Assembly (NCBI GenBank): GCA_937859855.1
Contig: CALMAR010000296.1
Location: forward strand, 4,824-17,466
Source of the DNA: an uncultured Kineosporia sp.
GTDB taxonomy: Bacteria; Actinomycetota; Actinomycetes; Actinomycetales; Kineosporiaceae
Direction: 5' to 3'
Length of the DNA stretch: 12,643 nucleotides
Of this stretch, positions 7,463-12,643 are shown one piece after another (position 1 is the stretch's first letter; the number at the start of each line of letters is the position of its first letter). The translations under genes and the position numbers were made by a program. The notes beneath the pieces are model-generated. The model saw only the letters and a list, made by a program, of their open reading frames with translations, ran no database searches and was not told the DNA's origin.

Positions 7463-7498
7463 GTGTGATCGCTAATTGTAGCGTGTAATATACGTATC
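7463..7498 (+). promoter_or_regulatory. Promoter with operator-like inverted repeat for leaderless gene
   Basis: TAATAT (7486-7491) fits a -10 box; GTGTGA (7463-7468) is a weak -35 at a 17-base spacing. Transcription would start about 7 bases after the -10, at the GTG of the next gene (7499), and no ribosome site is present: a leaderless mRNA. The inverted repeat CGCTA-ATTG-TAGCG (7470-7483) sits between the two boxes, a classic repressor position, and overlaps copy 2 of the TGATCGCTAATTGTA motif (7466-7480). Confidence 0.5.
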
Positions 7499-8095
7499 GT
7501 GACCATCAAGGGTGGAAAAGCAACTGGTCCAATAGACGACCCGCGCGTGCTGGCCATCTACATCAGCGAAGTTCTGCATCAGGCTGAAGCAGCAACGATT
7601 GCGGCTTCCCAACTTAATCGTGCCCTTAGTAGTGATCGTGGGGTGCCGGAAGCGTTCGCCGCCATTCAACTACTGTTGGGGGCCGGTGCGATGCTTTCGA
7701 AGCTGTTGTGGGCGAAACCAAATCAAGGAAAGACCGCCGTTGAACGAGCCGATCAGTTACGCACCGTTCTTGATTTGGAGGCATCCCCAGTACTAGAAAG
7801 CAGAAAAGTCCGCAATGGCTTTGAGCATTTCGACGAGCGTCTTGATGCCTTCCTAAGGGATGGCGGCGAGATTGTGGTTGATCGCGGTATCGGGTCGCGT
7901 GAGTCGGTAATTCTCATAAACGGCGAGGCGCCCAAACACCTGCGCCTAATCGACCCAAACGCGGGTACGGTGTCTGTGTTGGATGAAAAGGTGGTAATTC
8001 AAGAGTTGTACGATGCCATCATTAGGGCAGCTGGACAGGCCAAGACGTGGCTTGATGCCTACTACGAGGGCCCCACGCGCACAGTTGATAACTAA
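7499..8095 (+). CDS. Hypothetical protein with HEPN-like RNGFEH motif, element cargo
   Basis: A 198-residue protein, GTG start, probably leaderless. Residues 15-120 look helical (VLAIYISEVLHQAEAAT, AFAAIQLLLGAG, ADQLRTVLDL) and end with SRKVRNGFEHFDERLDAFL. R105-N106-x3-H110 fits the catalytic R-[N/H/D]-x(3-5)-H motif of HEPN ribonucleases found in toxins and abortive-infection systems. A strand-rich part follows (EIVVDRG, SVILING, TVSVLDE), then a final helix (VIQELYDAIIRAAGQAKTWLDAY). I do not recognise a named family, and HEPN membership rests on one motif in helical context. GC is visibly lower (about half) than in the chromosomal genes, suggesting separate acquisition. It stands alone on its strand, convergent with the flavoprotein gene; no antitoxin-like partner adjoins. 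Confidence 0.65.
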   Translation: MTIKGGKATGPIDDPRVLAIYISEVLHQAEAATIAASQLNRALSSDRGVPEAFAAIQLLLGAGAMLSKLLWAKPNQGKTAVERADQLRTVLDLEASPVLESRKVRNGFEHFDERLDAFLRDGGEIVVDRGIGSRESVILINGEAPKHLRLIDPNAGTVSVLDEKVVIQELYDAIIRAAGQAKTWLDAYYEGPTRTVDN

Positions 8096-8126
8096 GAATA
8101 TATCTCGGCATAGGCATTTACGGAAC

Positions 8127-8150
8127 TCTCCCTAAAGAGCTCTTGGGTAG
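8127..8150. terminator. Weak possible bidirectional terminator between convergent genes
   Basis: The 69-base gap between the convergent genes contains CCCTAAAGAGCTCTTGGG around the palindrome AAGAGCTCTT, followed on the plus strand by ATTTT. The stem needs a bulged A and a T-G pair, so it is weak. Position is the main argument. Confidence 0.25.
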
Positions 8151-8164
8151 ACTGTATTTTCGGG

Positions 8165-8704
8165 CTAGAAAATATCTGTAACTGCAGTTAATGCAGCGTT
8201 CCATGGGAATAAATCCCTGCTCGCCTCACCGAGGTTTGGTGTTGGTAGCGGATAAATTGCAGGGTCGAAGAGCACTTTGATACCCCAGGCGCGAAGTCGT
8301 CCGATGCTCTCTTCGAAGATAGGATGCTTCACAAGTGCGACATTGGCATTGGGGATGGCTACGAGTGGAATGCCTAGTCCAATGGCCTCATTCAAGAGAC
8401 CCAGGGCGAGCGTGTCGCTAACACCGTGAGCCCATTTGTTGATGGTATTAAAAGTCGCGGGTGCTACGAGGATGACGTCAGCTGGTGGAAGTGCATCCGG
8501 TTCTTCAGGCTGCTTCCAGTCGTAGCGTACGACGTGCCCCGTTAGCTCACGCAGTTCATCGGTGTCCATAAATTTGAGCGCTGCCGGAGTGGCTATGACG
8601 CAGACGTCAATTCCTCGGTCCTGTAGCCGCTTTACGAAGTCAGGAAGGTCGGCTGCCGGTCGTCCGCCGCAAGCGATGACGTACAGAACCTTTGTATCGA
8701 GCAT
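8165..8704 (-). CDS. Flavoprotein (HFCD family, phosphopantothenoylcysteine decarboxylase-like)
   Basis: A 179-residue protein of the homo-oligomeric flavin-containing Cys decarboxylase fold (Pfam Flavoprotein). It begins with a Rossmann-like strand VLYVIACGGRPA (6-17). It has VILVAPATFNTINKWAHGVSD (77-97), the counterpart of the FMN/substrate loop PASANT found in Dfp, EpiD and MrsD, then PLVAIPNAN (113-121) and a KHP segment (126-128). The substrate is unknown, and no lanthipeptide precursor or coenzyme A gene is nearby, so a decarboxylase role is not claimed. The ATG lies 14 bases after the stop of the XRE regulator gene on the same strand, so the two form an operon. GC is lower than that of the conjugation genes. 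Flavoproteins paired with XRE/TPR regulators are, from memory, common on actinobacterial mobile elements. Confidence 0.85.
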   Translation of the reverse strand: MLDTKVLYVIACGGRPAADLPDFVKRLQDRGIDVCVIATPAALKFMDTDELRELTGHVVRYDWKQPEEPDALPPADVILVAPATFNTINKWAHGVSDTLALGLLNEAIGLGIPLVAIPNANVALVKHPIFEESIGRLRAWGIKVLFDPAIYPLPTPNLGEASRDLFPWNAALTAVTDIF

Positions 8705-8718
8705 CAGGTCAGGGTAGG

Positions 8719-10140
8719 TCAGGCTGGGATTGCGAGCCGGTCGGCCAGTTCGCGTAGTCCAGGAGCGGCGCCACGACGTTCACGCTTGAGCAGGTCGAAG
8801 ACGAGGTCTCGACTGATGCTGCTTCGCCTGACGTCGCCAGGTGCGCAGCGTTCGGCGTCCAGCAGTGTCGTGACAGCACTGGCGTCGTGGTGCAACAGGG
8901 CATGGGCCCTGGCGACGTGCATGAGGTGATGGGCTCGACGTTCTTTCAAGGACGGTGGCAGCTTGTCAGCGATCACCTCTGACGATCTACGGAGCGCTTT
9001 CTTGCCGTCGCCGAGTTCAACGGCGATTTGCACGGCGGCCATGTTTACGCTCGTTGGGCCGAAGATGGTGTGCAGGTCCGCATGATCATGTCCGAGTGAT
9101 TTACTTGCTCGCGTTGCTTCGCCTAGGAGCTGCCAGGCGTCCGCGAGGTCGTTCGATTGAGCTGCTGCTGCTGCGGCGGTGAGTGTGAGACTGCCCCATA
9201 TTGCCAGGCCGATGATCGATTGATCGATTGTGGACTCCAACTGCTCAGCGGCCTGGCGGGCGACTTCTGAAGCTTCTGCAAATTGGTTGGCTGGAAGAAA
9301 CACATTGGCAAGGCGATAAGCGGCACTTGCAGTGAGTGTCGGCTCCATTACAGATGCGGCAGACTCGGAAGCGCGGTCAGCGGCCAAAAGTGCCAATGGC
9401 GTGTTGCCGAGAATCTTCAACGCTGATGATGTGGCGTTGTAGGTATGAACTAGGACCGTAGCAGCGGAGATCTGATCCTTCGCGCGGGCGGTCTGCGCAA
9501 CAGCGCGAGCATCGAGTATGAGGGCAGGCAACATGTCTGCCAGAGCCTCATAGCGCCCTTCCTGCCGTAGCCGCCACGCAGCTTTGACTCGGCGGCCGAG
9601 AGTATTGCTGGTTCCATCTCGGAGCTCGACGACTGGCGAGAACATGGCACGGCGTATGGGTGCAACGAGAGAAGCTCCCGAATACTTTAAACCGGTTTTT
9701 GGCCACAGAGATTCAGGTAGGAGGGTGGAGGCGCTAAGCGCTGCGCTGCCGCGCAGGAAGGTACGCCGATCCACCGGCTCGCTCTCCAGATTCTCGATGT
9801 CTCGGACGTCGGCTGAGTGATCGGCGGGTGCCGCATCGCCAACTGTCAACAATCCTAAATCAATTGGGGACGTGTCCAGCGCCAAGGGTAGGAGCTGCTG
9901 ATAGAGGCTGCTCGGACGCTTTTGATCACGTTCCCACTTCGAGATCATGTCCGGGCTGACGCCTGCTTCAACCTTGCGATTGGTCCGAGCCAGCTGTACT
10001 AGGCGGTCCGCCAAGGCTCGCTGAGTTAGTCCGCGAGCCTCTCGTACCTGGCGGAGTCGATCTCCCGCAAAGCTCGAAGCAGTTCTCACCTGGTCCACCC
10101 CCGGATCTCTCGACGCTATGAGGGTACGCGAATCGGACAT
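8719..10140 (-). CDS. XRE-family helix-turn-helix regulator with TPR-like sensor region
   Basis: A 473-residue regulator. Residues 27-80 form an XRE DNA-binding domain: DRLRQVREARGLTQRALADRL, a short insertion, then SPDMISKWERDQKRPS. The rest (about 170-470) is Ala/Leu-rich antiparallel helices typical of TPR-type sensor domains. Between them lies DRRTFLRGSAALSAS (124-138), which resembles a Tat motif but is internal, a feature I recall from actinobacterial regulators of this type. It is transcribed together with the flavoprotein gene and away from the conjugation operon. Sharing a 120-base intergenic region rich in inverted repeats, it is the best candidate for controlling that operon and itself. 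The ATG lacks a clear ribosome site; GTCCC-TTCC-GGGAC forms a hairpin 8 bases upstream. Confidence 0.85.
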   Translation of the reverse strand: MSDSRTLIASRDPGVDQVRTASSFAGDRLRQVREARGLTQRALADRLVQLARTNRKVEAGVSPDMISKWERDQKRPSSLYQQLLPLALDTSPIDLGLLTVGDAAPADHSADVRDIENLESEPVDRRTFLRGSAALSASTLLPESLWPKTGLKYSGASLVAPIRRAMFSPVVELRDGTSNTLGRRVKAAWRLRQEGRYEALADMLPALILDARAVAQTARAKDQISAATVLVHTYNATSSALKILGNTPLALLAADRASESAASVMEPTLTASAAYRLANVFLPANQFAEASEVARQAAEQLESTIDQSIIGLAIWGSLTLTAAAAAAQSNDLADAWQLLGEATRASKSLGHDHADLHTIFGPTSVNMAAVQIAVELGDGKKALRRSSEVIADKLPPSLKERRAHHLMHVARAHALLHHDASAVTTLLDAERCAPGDVRRSSISRDLVFDLLKRERRGAAPGLRELADRLAIPA

Positions 10141-10148
10141 GGTCCCGG

Positions 10149-10162
10149 GTCCCGGAAGGGAC
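10149..10162 (-). promoter_or_regulatory. Small hairpin in the leader of the XRE regulator gene
   Basis: On the minus strand GTCCC, loop TTCC, GGGAC ends 8 bases before the ATG, where a ribosome site would be expected. It may limit translation or mark an operator. Position and perfect 5-base arms are the only evidence. Confidence 0.3.
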
Positions 10163-10207
10163 TACAGGAGGACTAGCTGCGGGACCAGATCCAAGTCCTT
10201 GCCATGC

Positions 10208-10258
10208 CTTGTCCTAAGTGCTGTCGACGTACGTCGGCACATCAGAGGAGAGGACAAG
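10208..10258 (+). promoter_or_regulatory. Nested inverted repeats: leader hairpin/operator before conjugation operon
   Basis: CTTGTCCT (10208-10215) and AGGACAAG (10251-10258) are perfect inverted arms. Inside them GTGC (10218-10221) pairs with GCAC (10237-10240), and the centre is the perfect 12-bp palindrome CGACGTACGTCG (10225-10236). The right outer arm contains part of the purine-rich ribosome site of the gene at 10261, so the transcript could hide it. As DNA, the palindrome is a natural binding site for the divergent XRE regulator. Just upstream, CCTTGCC and CCTTGTCC (10197-10214) repeat at 10-base spacing. Confidence 0.55.
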
Positions 10259-10260
10259 AC

Positions 10261-10587
10261 ATGAACTCGTTCAAGATCGACACGGCTGGTCTGCGGTTCC
10301 GGGTGGATGCGGTCGAGGCGAAGACGGATCTGGCGGGTAGCCCGGTGCTGGATAAGGCGTCGCGTGAGCCGAAGTTCGCTGTGCATCTGACGGTGCGGGC
10401 GGTAGATCGGGCGCGTCCGGATCAGTGGACGGTGACGGTGGCTGGTCAGCCGAAGATCACTGTCGACTCGTACGTGACGCTGGCCGGTGTGGTCGCTTAC
10501 CCGTGGGAGCAGGGCGACCGGCACGGTATCGCGTTGCGTGCTGAGTCCATTCAGCCGGAGAACGCGCCAGCTCGTCAGGCGTCGTGA
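10261..10587 (+). CDS. Conserved-type hypothetical protein, first gene of conjugation operon
   Basis: A 108-residue soluble protein. The ATG is chosen because AGAGGAGAGGACAAGAC lies directly upstream; a longer reading from ATG 10204 would add a Cys/Arg-rich stretch that is really the leader hairpin. The sequence is strand-rich (FKIDTAGLRFRVDAVEAK, FAVHLTVRAVD, WTVTVAGQPKITV, YVTLAGVVAYPW, GIALRAESIQPE), suggesting a small beta-barrel, possibly OB-like; that is inference. I do not know its function; proteins of this size often precede the TraB genes of actinomycete elements. Its stop overlaps an alternative GTG start of the next gene (GTGA), so the operon is tightly packed. Confidence 0.75.
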   Translation: MNSFKIDTAGLRFRVDAVEAKTDLAGSPVLDKASREPKFAVHLTVRAVDRARPDQWTVTVAGQPKITVDSYVTLAGVVAYPWEQGDRHGIALRAESIQPENAPARQAS

Positions 10588-10631
10588 CCGTGATCCCTTT
10601 CCGGATTTCGACAGGTGAGGGAGTGATCGGG

Positions 10632-11099
10632 ATGGAATTCGAGACGACGTATCTGGTCATGCTCGTGGTGACTGTGCTGGTCATCGCCACGACCGGGGCC
10701 TTGTACGTGGCTGAGGTCAGGCGCAGGTCACGGCAGATCATCACGGCTCAGCAGAAGATCGCCGGGCTGTATGGGGTCCAGTACTACGAGGACGTCGCGG
10801 CCATCATCCGGCCGCAGCCGTGCGAGTCGTGCAGGCTCCACGCAGCAGCAGTGCGGGTATCGGTGGAGGGTGCCCGGTTCTGGGTCTGCCAAACCTGCCG
10901 TCCTGCTACGGCCGCGTCTGAGCCGGTTCGCGTGGGTGCGGTGCTGCCAGGAGTGGTGAGCGCTCTGGTCACCATGGACAGGAAGGAGCAGGAAGGGAGA
11001 ACGCGGAACCGGCCCGGCACTTTGACGGGTAACAGGCCGGCCCCGCGCAGCAACACACCCACTGGGACGTCAGCAGACGTCGGGGGGCGGTCACTATGA
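10632..11099 (+). CDS. Single-pass membrane protein with zinc-ribbon motif
   Basis: 155 residues from the ATG with GAGGGA 9 bases upstream. Longer in-frame starts are GTG 10623 and GTG 10584; the latter overlaps the previous stop and gives 171 residues. One transmembrane helix (about 7-27: YLVMLVVTVLVIATTGALYV) is followed by a basic stretch VRRRSRQ, so the bulk is probably cytoplasmic. C64-x2-C67 and C86-x2-C89 (CESC, CQTC) look like a zinc ribbon. The tail after 115 is Arg/Thr/Pro-rich and probably disordered. No named family is recognised. Its place before the membrane component of the translocase suggests a part in conjugative DNA transfer. The stop overlaps the next start as ATGA. Confidence 0.7.
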   Translation: MEFETTYLVMLVVTVLVIATTGALYVAEVRRRSRQIITAQQKIAGLYGVQYYEDVAAIIRPQPCESCRLHAAAVRVSVEGARFWVCQTCRPATAASEPVRVGAVLPGVVSALVTMDRKEQEGRTRNRPGTLTGNRPAPRSNTPTGTSADVGGRSL

Positions 11100-11827
11100 A
11101 CGGTAACCGCTCAGGGCGAAGTTTTGGAGGCAGCCGCCCGGCGATCAGCTTCGGCGGGCGTCACTCGTGGATCATGATCCCGCTGTACTGGTGGATCATC
11201 GCCGTCCTGGTCGTGGTCGCCGTGGTGAAGTGGGCGATCCGGTGGCGGATGGAACTCGGCCTGGCCATGGTGGCCTGGTTCACGGTTCATCTGCTGGCCC
11301 CGTACGTGGGTGGCTGGAAGATGGCCGTCCTGGCCATCTACGTCTACCTGGCCTTGGTCGCGTGCTGGCCAGCCGGGCGGGCGTTCCTGATGGCGCACCT
11401 GTGGTGCTCGGTGTCACGGCACCGGGCCCGCACCGCCCTGGGCCAGGCGGGGGTGTCGTCGCTGGAAGGACGCGTCCCCTACATCGTGCGGGTCCGCCCA
11501 ACAGCGGTCGGCACGATGGTCACGGCCTGGATGCGGGCCGGGACAGCGGTGGAGCAGCTCGGCCAGGACGAGTCCGTCCAGGTCGGGATCCTGCGGGCGG
11601 CGTGCTGGGCCCGGGAAGTCCGGATCACCCGTCACCCGCGCTGGTCACACCTGGTGAACCTGCACCTGGTGCGGCTGGACCCACTCGCTCCATCCGTGCA
11701 TATCGCCTCCACCCTCCCCGACCTGCTGCGCGCTGCTACTGGCGTGGAGCAGGACCCGGCCCCGGTGGACGCCGTCGTGATTCCCGCTCAGCTCTCGCCG
11801 CCGATCGGTGAGGGAGCCCAGCGGTGA
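11096..11827 (+). CDS. Membrane protein resembling N-terminal half of TraB/FtsK translocase
   Basis: A 243-residue protein. A Gly/Ser/Arg-rich start (1-24) is followed by three predicted transmembrane helices at about 25-46, 52-70 and 74-92 (IIAVLVVVAVV, LAMVAWFTVHLLA, MAVLAIYVYLALVAC). A soluble part (about 105-243) contains VPYIVRVRPTAVGTMVTAWM, then REVRITRHPRWSHLVNLHLV and RLDPLAPS. That order (membrane helices, then an alpha/beta linker ending in a strand pair before an ...RDPL-like turn) matches the region ahead of the motor domain in actinobacterial TraB proteins, as I recall them. No Walker motif is present; the motor lies in the gene at 12189, which lacks membrane helices. The start overlaps the previous stop (ATGA) and the stop overlaps the next start (GTGA). 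Confidence 0.75.
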   Translation: MNGNRSGRSFGGSRPAISFGGRHSWIMIPLYWWIIAVLVVVAVVKWAIRWRMELGLAMVAWFTVHLLAPYVGGWKMAVLAIYVYLALVACWPAGRAFLMAHLWCSVSRHRARTALGQAGVSSLEGRVPYIVRVRPTAVGTMVTAWMRAGTAVEQLGQDESVQVGILRAACWAREVRITRHPRWSHLVNLHLVRLDPLAPSVHIASTLPDLLRAATGVEQDPAPVDAVVIPAQLSPPIGEGAQR

Positions 11828-12144
11828 TCATCCATCGGGAAGTGGTGGAGGTCGGCTGCGATGACTGCGGCCTGGCCTGGTACCAAATCGGCGGGTTCGA
11901 CCGGCCCAGCTGGGATACCGAAGCCGAGGCGCAGCAGGCGTTGACTCGTCATGGCTGGCAGATCGGCGGCCATAGCGGGTTCGAGCTGTGCCCGTCCTGC
12001 CGGGCCAAGCGGAACTGTGCCGATGTCGGGCACACTTTCCCGCCGCCCGATCAATGCCGTTGCGGCGGAACACTTCCCGGCCACGTGCAGGGCTGCCCGC
12101 AGTGGCAGATGTGCGCAGACTGCGGCCACATCGAAGACGTCTGA
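11824..12144 (+). CDS. Small cysteine-rich, probably zinc-binding protein
   Basis: A 106-residue protein from a GTG that overlaps the previous stop (GTGA). Cysteines come in pairs: C12-x2-C15, C56-x2-C59 plus C65 and H70, C78-x1-C80, C91, and C97-x2-C100 with H102, enough for two or three zinc sites. The N-terminal part, with W30 and the helix EAEAQQALTRHGW (34-46), resembles small domains appended to zinc ribbons. No family is named. It sits between the membrane-half and motor-half genes of the TraB-like translocase, so a role as a connector or regulator is possible but unproven. The stop lies in the first of three tandem 10-bp repeats. Confidence 0.7.
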   Translation: MIIHREVVEVGCDDCGLAWYQIGGFDRPSWDTEAEAQQALTRHGWQIGGHSGFELCPSCRAKRNCADVGHTFPPPDQCRCGGTLPGHVQGCPQWQMCADCGHIEDV

Positions 12145-12164
12145 ACACGTCTGAACACGTCTGA
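12135..12164 (+). repeat. Three tandem 10-bp repeats before the TraB motor gene
   Basis: AGACGTCTGA, ACACGTCTGA, ACACGTCTGA run without gaps. They begin in the last codons of the cysteine-rich gene and end 24 bases before the ATG of the motor gene. Streptomyces TraB proteins recognise short direct repeats at the clt transfer site, so these are candidates for such a site; they could also be operators or slippage products. Confidence 0.5.
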
Positions 12165-12188
12165 CACAGATCGAGAGGAGGAAACATC

Positions 12189-12643
12189 ATGTGGTTCAAC
12201 CGGGCGGCCAGCCCTAAAGCGAGCATGTTCGGGCAAAACGTGAGCACAGGGCTGGTCGTCTCGGCTGAGCCGACCCCGAAGGTTCCTGCGGGGACGCTGT
12301 CGATGTGGCAGCCGATCCAGGTCGGGATCGACGAAGCCGGAGCACGAGTGACCATCCTGCTGCCCGAACGCAACCTGCTGCCTGGCGGTGAACCCGGCGG
12401 CGGGAAGTCCGGTCTGGTCAACCTGATCGTTGGGCACGCCGCCCTGTCGATGAACTGCCATCTGGTGCTGCTGGATGGGAAACGGGTGGAGCTGGGGTTC
12501 TGGCGGCACTGCGCTGACGTGTTCGTCGGCCCCGACATCGCCGCTGCCATCACAGCTTTAACGAGGCTGGTGGCGGAGATGGACCGCCGGTATGACGAGC
12601 TGCTCGACGTCCGGGAAGAACGGAAACTGCGGGAAGGGTGGGC
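12189..12643 (+). CDS. traB: FtsK/SpoIIIE-type DNA translocase, TraB-like motor, 3' end cut by window
   Basis: ATP-driven double-stranded DNA pump for conjugative transfer in actinomycetes. 151 residues are visible. The ATG has GAGAGGAGGAAAC directly upstream. After a short start comes LSMWQPIQVGIDEAGARVTI (37-56), typical of the motor entry; then Walker A GGEPGGGKS (66-74, K73) and Walker B HLVLLDGKRVEL (91-102, D96), both of FtsK/TraB type. Only about 65 residues precede Walker A and none is membrane-spanning, whereas TraB usually carries its membrane helices in the same chain; here they appear in the gene at 11096. The gene is separated from the previous one by 44 bases containing the tandem repeats. 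The symbol reflects role by similarity. The gene runs off the right edge. Confidence 0.88.
   Translation, partial: MWFNRAASPKASMFGQNVSTGLVVSAEPTPKVPAGTLSMWQPIQVGIDEAGARVTILLPERNLLPGGEPGGGKSGLVNLIVGHAALSMNCHLVLLDGKRVELGFWRHCADVFVGPDIAAAITALTRLVAEMDRRYDELLDVREERKLREGW

Noticed and set aside
7046..7557. Overlapping Arg/Ser-rich reading frames in the non-coding stretch
   Set aside because: No ribosome sites, low-complexity composition, and they cross the branched fold and the promoter of the next gene.
9703..9769. Tat signal peptide in the XRE regulator (DRRTFLRGSAALSAS)
   Set aside because: The motif is internal at residue about 124 after a DNA-binding domain, so export is unlikely.
10204..10260. 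Upstream ATG extension of the gene at 10261
   Set aside because: It would translate the inverted-repeat leader and lies ahead of the strong ribosome site that serves ATG 10261.
12135..12164. CRISPR-like repeats
   Set aside because: The units are contiguous 10-mers without spacers, and no cas genes are near.

Overview
The window comes from a high-GC actinobacterium. Evidence: GTG starts, genes coupled by 4-base overlaps, a probable leaderless mRNA, Hen1/Pnkp and an actinomycete-type conjugation module. I cannot name the genus from sequence alone. The window has two parts joined at about 6640-6690.

Left part (1-6639), apparently chromosomal. Four genes run leftwards on the minus strand: a Tat-exported ferritin-like protein, an NRAMP/MntH-type Mn2+ transporter, the RNA 3'-terminal 2'-O-methyltransferase Hen1, and the kinase-phosphatase-ligase Pnkp, which is cut by the left edge. 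hen1 and pnkp overlap by 4 bases (GTGA). They encode the bacterial RNA repair pair, which heals and seals RNA broken by ribotoxins and methylates the break so that it resists re-cleavage. Hen1 and the Pnkp phosphatase and ligase are Mn2+-dependent enzymes, so the neighbouring Mn2+ importer may be functionally related. From 5937 to 6639 there is no convincing gene.

Boundary. On the minus strand, 6640-6684 is the 3' part of a tRNA-Val(CAC), from the anticodon loop to an encoded CCA. The 5' part is missing. This is what integration into a tRNA gene leaves at the distal end of an element. The orientation puts the element to the right.

Right part (6690-12643): the distal end of an integrated element, most likely an actinomycete integrative and conjugative element (AICE). 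First come a small acidic protein, a folded non-coding stretch, a leaderless lower-GC gene for a possible HEPN-type protein, and a flavoprotein with its XRE/TPR regulator on the opposite strand. Then a rightward conjugation operon starts behind a large leader hairpin: a small conserved-type protein, a membrane/zinc-ribbon protein, a three-helix membrane protein resembling the N-terminal half of TraB, a cysteine-rich protein, and an FtsK/TraB-like motor ATPase cut by the right edge. The replication, excision and integration genes and the intact tRNA-Val are expected beyond the right edge. The most unusual points are the apparent split of the TraB translocase into separate membrane and motor proteins, hairpins overlapping the ribosome-binding sites of hen1 and of the first conjugation-operon gene, a branched RNA-like fold near the element end, and a candidate RNase carried close to an RNA repair cassette.
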